Positions 1 through 4,602 of a DNA stretch of 12,771 bases are shown in pieces. This DNA comes from CAZKYX01 sp964557125. Lineage in GTDB: Bacteria; Patescibacteriota; Microgenomatia; Levybacterales; GWA1-39-11. Position numbers and translations under genes: made by a program. The notes below the pieces were generated by a model. It did not search any database. It was not told where the DNA came from and saw only the letters and a list, made by a program, of their open reading frames with translations. The DNA lies in NCBI GenBank assembly GCA_964557125.1, contig CAZKYX010000030.1, forward strand, positions 1 to 12,771, read 5' to 3'. Within the stretch, counting starts at the first letter, position 1, and each line of letters begins with the position of its first letter.

Positions 1-105
1 TCATTAGATGAACTTGCAAATTGGGCTACCAAAATGAAGGAGAGATGGGAACACCGATTTAACAGACTTGATGAAGTACTTGAAGATTTAAAAGAGAATA
101 CGTAG
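1..105 (+). CDS. C-terminal fragment of a probable ArsR-type transcriptional regulator (5' end outside window)
   Basis: The open frame enters from the left edge and ends at TAG 103-105, giving 34 visible residues. They form a charged amphipathic helix with a W-x6-W-E-x-R-F-x-R-L-D-x-x-L-E-x-L-K pattern. This resembles the last helix of ArsR-family helix-turn-helix regulators of the type often encoded next to SRPBCC (AHSA1-like) and DUF1801 proteins; a DUF1801 gene does follow here. The winged-helix domain itself is outside the window, so the family call rests on one helix and on context. It could be another protein with a helical C-terminus. Confidence 0.45.
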   Translation, partial: SLDELANWATKMKERWEHRFNRLDEVLEDLKENT

Positions 106-205
106 TTCTCCACAAGGTCGAACAATATTTTACGAGCGAAGTCGAGAATAAAGAAATGGGGTCGCACACCTGAGAAAGCTTGAAAGCGCTCTTAAGGAAG
201 CGTAA
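106..205 (+). pseudogene. Possible frame-broken coding remnant
   Basis: No intact gene fits between the regulator stop and the DUF1801 promoter. Two short stretches in different frames nevertheless look protein-like. Frame 114-173 reads KVEQYFTSEVENKEMGSHT then stop. Frame 161-205 reads VAHLRKLESALKEA then stop. One added base near 170 would join them into a single helical C-terminus. An SRPBCC protein commonly sits between an ArsR regulator and DUF1801, so this could be a deleted remnant of one. That identity is a guess; random sequence is the alternative. Confidence 0.2.
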
Positions 206-208
206 ACT
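180..208 (+). promoter_or_regulatory. Candidate promoter for the DUF1801 gene
   Basis: TTGAAA (180-185) and TAAACT (203-208) are separated by 17 bases. The predicted transcript starts near 214-216, inside the first arm of the hairpin at 212-239. The -35 is good and the -10 moderate. This is read by eye only. Confidence 0.4.
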
Positions 209-211
209 TTA

Positions 212-239
212 CCCCGTTAGGCAGTTTTTCCTAACGGGG
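212..239 (+). promoter_or_regulatory. Strong inverted repeat directly before the DUF1801 start
   Basis: CCCCGTTAGG (212-221) pairs perfectly with CCTAACGGGG (230-239) around an 8-base loop. Only 8 bases separate it from ATG 248. No U-tract follows on either strand, so it is a poor intrinsic terminator. It may be a 5' leader stem-loop controlling initiation or RNA stability, or an operator palindrome for the upstream regulator. Confidence 0.5.
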
Positions 240-247
240 GCAAACAT

Positions 248-616
248 ATGAATACTTCTATTACGACCATTGACGAATACATCTCATCATTTCCTGAGGC
301 AACTCAAAAGCTCTTAAAGCAAATGCGCTCAACCATTCACAAAGCAGCTCCACAGGCTACAGAGGCCATAGCTTATGGCCTTGCAACATTCAAACTCAAC
401 GGAAATTTGGTGCATTTTGGTGGTTATAAGACCCATATAGGGTTTTATCCTGCACCACGAGGTATTGAAGCATTCAAAAAAGAAACAGCGCAATATCAAG
501 GAGGAAAGGGCACGCTACAATTTCCCCTCGATAAACCACTTCCACTTGACCTTGTAACAAAGATCGTAAAATACAGGCTCGAAGAAAATCTTAAAAAACA
601 GTCTAGACGCAAATAA
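248..616 (+). CDS. DUF1801 / YdhG-like (frataxin-fold) protein
   Basis: This 122-residue protein covers the whole DUF1801 fold. An N-terminal helix with Y-I-S-S-F-P-E (11-17) is followed by AAPQATEAIAYG, then F-K-L-N-G, then H-I-G-F-Y-P-x-P-x-G-I-E-A-F, and finally the very typical G-T-L-Q-F-P-L-D-K-P-L-P-L-D-L-V block (88-103) with a basic tail. Members such as Bacillus YdhG have been linked to iron handling in Fe-S assembly, but many have no assigned role, so function stays open. It is probably cytosolic, with no signal or membrane segment. Start ATG 248 is the first in frame and fits the family N-terminus. There is no usable Shine-Dalgarno; a hairpin occupies that place. It sits among accessory genes and may once have been paired with the upstream regulator. 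Confidence 0.85.
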   Translation: MNTSITTIDEYISSFPEATQKLLKQMRSTIHKAAPQATEAIAYGLATFKLNGNLVHFGGYKTHIGFYPAPRGIEAFKKETAQYQGGKGTLQFPLDKPLPLDLVTKIVKYRLEENLKKQSRRK

Positions 617-633
617 ACTCTCGTCGTTTCCCC

Positions 634-648
634 TGTTATAATTACGTT
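634..648 (+). promoter_or_regulatory. Leaderless-type promoter of the Nudix gene
   Basis: An extended -10, TGT-TATAAT (634-642), ends exactly 6 bases before ATG 649. A start point 7 bases after the -10 would place +1 on the A of the start codon. No clear -35 is seen, which is normal for an extended -10. No Shine-Dalgarno is present. Confidence 0.65.
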
Positions 649-1092
649 ATGTCCTCAGATAGATTTCATCTAATTGGAGCCGTATATATTCTTTTGGTTA
701 GAAACGGAAAGGTATTTCTGACGAGAAGAAAAAATACCGGATGGAGTGATGGGAGCTATTCGCTTGTTGGAGGCCATCTAGACGGGAACGAAACTGCTCG
801 TGAGGCTGCCACAAGAGAAGCGATGGAAGAGGCAGGCGTTAAGGTCGAAATAGAGGATTTAGAATTTGTAAATGCCAGTCACTTACTCACCAACAACGAA
901 AGAATACATTTTTCATTTGTCACTGAAAAATGGGAAGGTGAGCCGCACAATAATGAACCTGAAAAGGCGAGTGAAGCTGAATGGTTCTCGCTTGACGCTT
1001 TACCAAAAGATTTGACCGAAAACTCCCTACGCACCATAGAATGCTATAAAAATGGCACAACCTACTCAGAATTCGGCTGGACCAAAAAATAA
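649..1092 (+). CDS. Nudix hydrolase
   Basis: This 147-residue protein carries a complete Nudix box, G-x5-E-x7-R-E-x-x-E-E-x-G-V: G42, E48, R56, E57, E60, E61, G63, V64. The Glu residues bind the Mg2+ that drives hydrolysis of nucleoside-diphosphate-linked substrates. The remaining sequence follows the usual alpha/beta fold, with an N-terminal strand AVYILLVRNGKVFLTRR and a C-terminal E-A-E-W-F-S-L-D-x-L-P segment (109-119). The substrate cannot be read from sequence; an (oxidised) NTP, as for MutT-like enzymes, is one possibility. It is cytosolic and appears monocistronic, with its own promoter, and probably makes a leaderless mRNA. Confidence 0.93.
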   Translation: MSSDRFHLIGAVYILLVRNGKVFLTRRKNTGWSDGSYSLVGGHLDGNETAREAATREAMEEAGVKVEIEDLEFVNASHLLTNNERIHFSFVTEKWEGEPHNNEPEKASEAEWFSLDALPKDLTENSLRTIECYKNGTTYSEFGWTKK

Positions 1093-1102
1093 GACTTATA
1101 GT

Positions 1103-1130
1103 TTGTTTTTGCCCCTAAATTTGTTATAAT
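1103..1130 (+). promoter_or_regulatory. Promoter of the zinc-ribbon unit
   Basis: TTGTTT (1103-1108), 16 bases, then extended -10 TGT-TATAAT (TATAAT 1125-1130). Unlike its neighbours there is no ATG at +7. The transcript, starting near 1137, would have a leader of about 55 bases. The leader holds a small hairpin (GAAGC 1142-1146 / GCTTC 1150-1154) and a four-codon frame from ATG 1148 (MLLD). Confidence 0.6.
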
Positions 1131-1177
1131 CCCACCTGCTTGAAGCAATGCTTCTTGATTGACAATTAACTTGCGCT

Positions 1178-1185
1178 AAGGAGGT
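1178..1185 (+). promoter_or_regulatory. Strong Shine-Dalgarno that decides the start of the zinc-ribbon gene
   Basis: AAGGAGGT is a near-perfect anti-16S complement and the only strong one in the window. It lies 6 bases before CTG 1192. GTG 1187 is only 1 base away and in a different frame. The spacing therefore favours an uncommon CTG start for the zinc-ribbon protein. Confidence 0.6.
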
Positions 1186-1191
1186 AGTGGA

Positions 1192-1398
1192 CTGGAAGTT
1201 ATTCAACGGCCATCCAATAAAAATGGGTGGAGCAAGAAATTCACTTGCGGCGATTGTAAGGCAGTGTTGGAGGTTGAAAGAAAAGACCTCATGGCCACCT
1301 TGCCCGCCATCGGCTATGCAGACGAGCATGAAACTGAGATTTCATACAAATGCCCGGATTGCTGCACTGATAACGAAGTGACCAACAGAATCCCTTGA
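1192..1398 (+). CDS. Small zinc-ribbon protein (CTG start)
   Basis: In this frame the 68-residue product holds two paired cysteine knuckles, C-G-D-C and a later C-P-D-C-C, about 35 residues apart around an acidic hydrophobic core (AVLEVERKDLMATLP). This is the layout of a zinc ribbon. It is preferred over the overlapping 64-codon frame from GTG 1187, whose product has no recognisable pattern and whose start is too close to the Shine-Dalgarno. The frame is closed by TAA 1177-1179 and has no ATG or GTG near the Shine-Dalgarno, so CTG 1192 is the best start. It ends at TGA 1396-1398. The next gene begins 3 bases later in the same frame, so the two are probably co-translated. Function is unknown; nucleic-acid or protein binding is typical of such ribbons. 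Confidence 0.6.
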   Translation: MEVIQRPSNKNGWSKKFTCGDCKAVLEVERKDLMATLPAIGYADEHETEISYKCPDCCTDNEVTNRIP

Positions 1399-1401
1399 GG
1401 G

Positions 1402-1746
1402 ATGCAATGCGAGCTTTTTGCGGAAGCGAAACGCAAAAGAGAATCGCCAGCCAATAAGCACCAAAAACCTTCACAGGAGAAAGAACCACAAATAGTAGAG
1501 CTTTTCAAGATGCTTGGAATCGACTCAAACACGAGTATGGAGCACTCTTATCTGGCGGTCATCGCTTGTCTCGATCAAGCTGAAACGCTGGCAAATAGCG
1601 CAATGAGAGGCGCCATTTCGGCAGAATCCGCTCTCAAGATTGGCGAGTTAAAGCAGCATTTCATCGAGGAATTCGCAAAAGCCAATGAGAGGATGACTCT
1701 TGCCGGCATGCGCGAAAAAGCAGAGACTGCACAAAGCGTAGGGTAG
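1402..1746 (+). CDS. Hypothetical helical protein, coupled to the zinc-ribbon gene
   Basis: I do not recognise this 114-residue frame. The first 30 residues are basic and polar. The rest is predicted to be mostly helical: an Ala/Leu-rich amphipathic stretch (about 46-80: SYLAVIACLDQAETLANSA and onward), then ELKQHFIEEFAKANERM. There is no signal or membrane segment. ATG 1402 follows the preceding TGA with only GGG between, which suggests re-initiation; the adjacent GAGGG is too close to act as a normal Shine-Dalgarno. ATG 1407 in another frame is better spaced but gives only 16 codons. A structured 3' end and terminator close the unit, supporting real transcription. Confidence 0.5.
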   Translation: MQCELFAEAKRKRESPANKHQKPSQEKEPQIVELFKMLGIDSNTSMEHSYLAVIACLDQAETLANSAMRGAISAESALKIGELKQHFIEEFAKANERMTLAGMREKAETAQSVG

Positions 1747-1800
1747 CAGGAAGCTAGAGCTACCACAGCATCGACCGGTTACAACCGGCACGAAGCTGTG
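1742..1800 (+). ncRNA. Structured 3' region with nested hairpins
   Basis: GGTAGC (1742-1747) can pair with GCTACC (1759-1764). Next, CACAGC (1764-1769) pairs with GCTGTG (1795-1800), enclosing an internal loop and a second perfect stem, CCGGT (1775-1779) / ACCGG (1784-1788), with loop TACA. The two stems share one base. The elements overlap the stop codon and lead into the terminator. This could be a 3'UTR structure or a small RNA released from the mRNA. It matches no RNA family I recognise. Confidence 0.35.
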
Positions 1801-1813
1801 CTTCCACAATTCG

Positions 1814-1842
1814 GGCGCCCCAATAACGGGGCGCCTTTTTTT
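1814..1842 (+). terminator. Intrinsic terminator of the zinc-ribbon unit
   Basis: GGCGCCCC (1814-1821) and GGGGCGCC (1828-1835) form a perfect 8-bp GC stem with a 6-base loop, followed by seven T (1836-1842). It is the only textbook intrinsic terminator seen in the window. Confidence 0.93.
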
Positions 1843-1865
1843 AACCTTTTTTACGTAATTTCGGA

Positions 1866-1899
1866 TTGATATTTTCAAATACTACCGTATACTTGAAGT
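1866..1899 (+). promoter_or_regulatory. Leaderless-type promoter of the VOC gene
   Basis: TTGATA (1866-1871), 16 bases, TATACT (1888-1893), then exactly 6 bases to ATG 1900. Both hexamers are good. The predicted +1 is the start codon itself, and no Shine-Dalgarno exists. Confidence 0.7.
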
Positions 1900-2271
1900 A
1901 TGTTAAATCTCAACTCCATCATGATTGGAACCCAAAATCCAAAAGAGCTCTCTGCTTTTTACAGAATGGTTTTTGAAAAGGCACCTGACATGGAAGAGGG
2001 TGGATGGTCCGGCTGGTCAGTAGGAAACACCTTTATCACAATTGGTGAACATTCAGAAGTAAAAGAAAAGTCAAAAGAACCCCAAAGAGTTATATTTAAT
2101 TTTGAAACAGAAGAAGTAGCTGAAGAATTTGAGAGAATTTCAAAAATTGACGGCGCAACTGTTATAAAAGAACCATATGACATGGGCGGAGCATGGATAG
2201 CAACGCTTTGCGACCCTGACGGAAACTACCTTCAACTCATGTCGCCTTGGGAACAAGATCTCAAGAATTAG
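1900..2271 (+). CDS. VOC-superfamily (glyoxalase/bleomycin-resistance fold) protein
   Basis: This 123-residue protein has the two beta-alpha-beta-beta-beta modules of the vicinal oxygen chelate fold. Module one is about residues 3-52, with the N-P-K-E-L-S-A-F-Y-R-M-V-F helix (13-25). Module two is about 62-117 and ends in the family signature C-D-P-D-G-N-Y-L-Q-L-M-S-P (104-116). In metal-dependent members the signature carries Glu where this protein has Gln112, and no His is seen in the first strand. It may therefore not bind metal in the classical way, and could be a ligand-binding or resistance-type relative. Substrate unknown; cytosolic. It is monocistronic with its own promoter. Confidence 0.85.
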   Translation: MLNLNSIMIGTQNPKELSAFYRMVFEKAPDMEEGGWSGWSVGNTFITIGEHSEVKEKSKEPQRVIFNFETEEVAEEFERISKIDGATVIKEPYDMGGAWIATLCDPDGNYLQLMSPWEQDLKN

Positions 2272-2346
2272 TTCTCTCTTCTATTCATACGCCTTTCCAA
2301 TCACATAGAAGCACCAATCGGCGCATATGCACTCTAGTCGGAATGC

Positions 2347-2361
2347 TGTTATAATATTTTT
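2347..2361 (+). promoter_or_regulatory. Leaderless-type promoter of the Cys-rich small gene
   Basis: Extended -10 TGT-TATAAT (TATAAT 2350-2355), then exactly 6 bases (ATTTTT) to ATG 2362. It has the same arrangement as at 649. No Shine-Dalgarno. Confidence 0.65.
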
Positions 2362-2538
2362 ATGAAACACTATATTTGTACTGGAGGATGTAAGGGGGTT
2401 AGTGAAGTACCCGGCACCTGCCAGATGGAAAGTTGTCCGCTTTACACACACCCACTTACTGAATGTGATTGCGCCAACGGACTTCACAACGACTTTAAAC
2501 CCCAAATCCAAACCGAAGAGCAAAAAGAAAGCTCCTAA
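2362..2538 (+). CDS. Small Cys-rich, probably zinc-binding protein
   Basis: The frame encodes 58 residues and ends at TAA 2536-2538. It is rich in spaced cysteines: C6, C10, C20, C25, C35 and C37, with H30 and H42. The pattern C-T-G-G-C, then P-G-T-C-Q-x-x-x-C-P, then H-P-L-x-E-C-D-C-x-x-G-x-H resembles short metal-binding proteins that I associate with candidate-phyla genomes, and is unlikely to arise by chance. A promoter with perfect leaderless geometry supports the start. The tail is acidic and polar. Role unknown; one or two metal sites are likely. It converges with the gene at 2545, six bases away. Overlapping frames of similar length on both strands look like shadows. Confidence 0.75.
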   Translation: MKHYICTGGCKGVSEVPGTCQMESCPLYTHPLTECDCANGLHNDFKPQIQTEEQKESS

Positions 2539-2544
2539 AACCAG

Positions 2545-3843
2545 TTATTGCTCGTCCGCCTTTTTTGTAAGCGTTTGCAACACCAAGTCCGGAACATAAA
2601 TAAAATCATTCTTTCCATGACCATTTCGAACCAACGCATCTTTTACGCCTTTGGAGAGAACAACGGGGTAGTAGTCATCAACTTTTTTTGCGAGCGTTTG
2701 CTGTTCTGTTTGGTCTTCAAAAAGATCGTAGCCAATAGTTAATATTCCTTTCTTAAAGTTCTTGTCATTGTAACCAAGCAGCTCAAGTCTATCGTAAAAG
2801 CGCTTTTTATACTCAATAATTCCTTCTTTTGTTGCTCTAAATACAATTTTTCTACCTTTCGCAATTTCAAGAATGTGAGAAAGCACAATGTCAGTTGGAT
2901 CAACGAGCGTTACATTGGGATATTTTGATGAAATAGACTCAAGTGATATTAAGTCTTCACTATTTTTTATCTTTCCTTTTTTATCTTCAGACTGAACAAA
3001 ACTTTTGTGAAATTTATCTCCAACTATAAGAATTCTTTTTGCCTTCCACTTATTATTCTTCTCAATCATTCGAATATCTTGGCAGAGAATATCTAATTTA
3101 TGAGGCGAGAGGTCGTATGCGGTAGGGGATGGTAAAAACACCTGATCATCTTTAACCGGGAAAAACATATATTCCCCCGTCTCTTTTCCGCACGAGCGCT
3201 CCAGAACTGTTTTTAAGTCGTCATACCCGCTGTCTGGGCTGTAATAATTCCATATGTCAGTAACGCTTGGCTTTATCTCGCCAATAACCACCGTGCTTTT
3301 AGTGTGATTTAGTACAAACTGCATCCCAATAAAGTCGCCTTTACCCATAAATAACACCGAGTGTCCTTTTTTTAACAAGAGAGGAGTCGCTCCACGCAAT
3401 ACAAACTCTGTTAGTCTCTTTTTGCCCCCATTCACTCTGTCTATCCATGACCGCCTGTCAATTGCGTCAAAAAGTTTTTTCACACCCAAAACTCCAAAAG
3501 AGTAGAGGATAATATTTGGCAGGTGATATATAATATTTGCTTTCCCAACCGGCTCGCTCAATATGTTCCAAAAATAATCTGCTCCTGCAATCATTTGTTC
3601 AGTTAAGTTTGTCCATTGAGGTAAATTTTTAACAATACTGTCAGTGTTGCTAGGAAAAACAGCAATGAGAAAACCGACAGTTAAAGCGAGGGGAACCGCA
3701 GATTTTTTCAGTAGCGATACGAATGCTTTTTCTTTTTCAATTTTTTCAAAAGAAAGAAGCAAGCTCAATTCATCGGGATTAATTCTTTGTCCTTGCGCCA
3801 CTTTGCGCGCAATAGATAGTAGTTTTTTCTTTGAATAACGCAT
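2545..3843 (-). CDS. Uncharacterised two-TM protein with large soluble domain
   Basis: This 432-residue protein is not one I recognise. The N-terminal 45 residues are basic and helical. Hydrophobic segments lie at about 49-65 and 108-122, separated by a polar loop, followed by a Lys/Arg-rich stretch (122-143) that should be cytoplasmic. The soluble part (about 145-432) begins with H-S-V-L-F-M-G-K-G-D-F-I-G (161-173), a glycine-rich turn after a beta strand that recalls nucleotide-binding Rossmann-like folds. More alternating strands and helices follow (RILIVGDKF 270-278, VTLVDPTDIV 311-320, RKIVFRATKEG 331-341, KGILTIGYDLF 365-375). A ligand-gated channel or membrane sensor would fit this layout, but that is speculation. 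ATG 3843 lies 17 bases after the TPR gene stop, so the two are probably one operon. Confidence 0.75.
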   Translation of the reverse strand: MRYSKKKLLSIARKVAQGQRINPDELSLLLSFEKIEKEKAFVSLLKKSAVPLALTVGFLIAVFPSNTDSIVKNLPQWTNLTEQMIAGADYFWNILSEPVGKANIIYHLPNIILYSFGVLGVKKLFDAIDRRSWIDRVNGGKKRLTEFVLRGATPLLLKKGHSVLFMGKGDFIGMQFVLNHTKSTVVIGEIKPSVTDIWNYYSPDSGYDDLKTVLERSCGKETGEYMFFPVKDDQVFLPSPTAYDLSPHKLDILCQDIRMIEKNNKWKAKRILIVGDKFHKSFVQSEDKKGKIKNSEDLISLESISSKYPNVTLVDPTDIVLSHILEIAKGRKIVFRATKEGIIEYKKRFYDRLELLGYNDKNFKKGILTIGYDLFEDQTEQQTLAKKVDDYYPVVLSKGVKDALVRNGHGKNDFIYVPDLVLQTLTKKADEQ

Positions 3844-3860
3844 AGCCTAAAAGGTAGCTG

Positions 3861-4538
3861 TTATTCTACTTCATTTGTACTCATGGTACAACCGTGGCTT
3901 TGAGGCTTTACAACAAGATCTATATATGTTGAAATGCTCAGTCCCTTCTTAATTGCAATTGCCCTGTGTCCACAAATACTCCCAGAGGAGTCAACCTCAA
4001 CCCCTCCTAAATCAATGACCCTGTCATAATCTTCAATGGCTTTTTTGCGATCAATATTGTAGTAAAAGTTGTAAATATCACCCCTATTCATACGGGCATT
4101 AGCATAGTTGGGGTCTATTTCAATAGCTTTATTAAAATCAGCGAGTGCTTTTGCGTATTCTTGCCTTCGCAAATATGTATAACCCCTATTGTTAAGAGTG
4201 CGCGGATTGATGGGCTCAAGCTTTAAAGATTGAGAGTAGTCATCAATTGCCCGCTTACAATCCCCAATATCAAAATCGTAATTGCCCTGATCAAAATAAT
4301 CTTTTGCAGTAACAAGGGATATTGGCGGAGTAGTTTCTGTTGTGTGACTGACACTACAATGCATGTCAGGTTTTAGAAAGCCTTCAACGCATATAAGCAC
4401 AATGGCTACAAGAATGATTACAGCTGGTCCTTTTATTTTCCACTTCTTTAACCATTTTTTCTTGGGGTACCGCTTTATGAGATGTTCAAAAAGAAAAATT
4501 AACCCCATGCCGATAAGAAGAAGGGAAAGTACTTTCAT
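3861..4538 (-). CDS. Membrane-anchored TPR protein
   Basis: The protein has 225 residues. Two hydrophobic segments (about 2-19 and 37-54) flank a strongly basic loop (KRYPKKKWLKKWKIK), so the loop should be cytoplasmic and the C-terminal domain would follow the second segment. Three tetratricopeptide repeats then run from about 76 to 179. The second is the most canonical (N-P-R-T-L-N-N-R-G-Y-x-Y-L-R-R-Q-E-Y-x-K-A-L-A-D, about 111-134, with x for residues not listed). TPRs scaffold protein complexes. The C-terminal 45 residues are less regular. ATG 4538 is supported by a -10 (TACAAT) exactly 6 bases upstream. It is the first gene of a likely two-gene operon with the 2-TM protein downstream, suggesting a joint envelope function. 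Confidence 0.85.
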   Translation of the reverse strand: MKVLSLLLIGMGLIFLFEHLIKRYPKKKWLKKWKIKGPAVIILVAIVLICVEGFLKPDMHCSVSHTTETTPPISLVTAKDYFDQGNYDFDIGDCKRAIDDYSQSLKLEPINPRTLNNRGYTYLRRQEYAKALADFNKAIEIDPNYANARMNRGDIYNFYYNIDRKKAIEDYDRVIDLGGVEVDSSGSICGHRAIAIKKGLSISTYIDLVVKPQSHGCTMSTNEVE

Positions 4539-4550
4539 GTCTTAATTGTA
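4539..4550 (-). promoter_or_regulatory. Leaderless-type promoter of the TPR gene
   Basis: On the minus strand TACAAT (4545-4550) is followed by TAAGAC and then ATG at 4538-4536, an exact 6-base spacing. No convincing -35 is seen. Confidence 0.55.
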
Positions 4551-4585
4551 TCGCACGAAGACATATTGCGCTAACGAAAGCGATG

Positions 4586-4602
4586 TAATATTATATATTC
4601 TC
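4586..4602 (+). promoter_or_regulatory. AT-rich -10 region before the arylsulfotransferase-like gene
   Basis: TAATATTATATATT (4586-4599) holds several overlapping -10-like hexamers (TAATAT 4586, TATATA 4592, TATATT 4594) ending 3-11 bases before ATG 4603. A leaderless or nearly leaderless transcript is likely. The 64-bp gap to the divergent TPR gene holds nothing else visible. Confidence 0.4.

Noticed and set aside
1187..1381. 64-codon + frame from GTG 1187
   Set aside because: The start is 1 base after the Shine-Dalgarno and the product has no recognisable pattern. The frame from 1192 has paired zinc-knuckle cysteines.
1396..1398. UGA as a sense codon (Gracilibacteria/SR1 code)
   Set aside because: dnaA and other genes end at TGA and no conserved gene has an internal TGA, so the standard bacterial code holds.
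4546..4602. TTG start for the propeller protein
   Set aside because: It overlaps the divergent TPR promoter and adds 19 residues unlike an anchor start. ATG 4603 sits behind an AT-rich -10.
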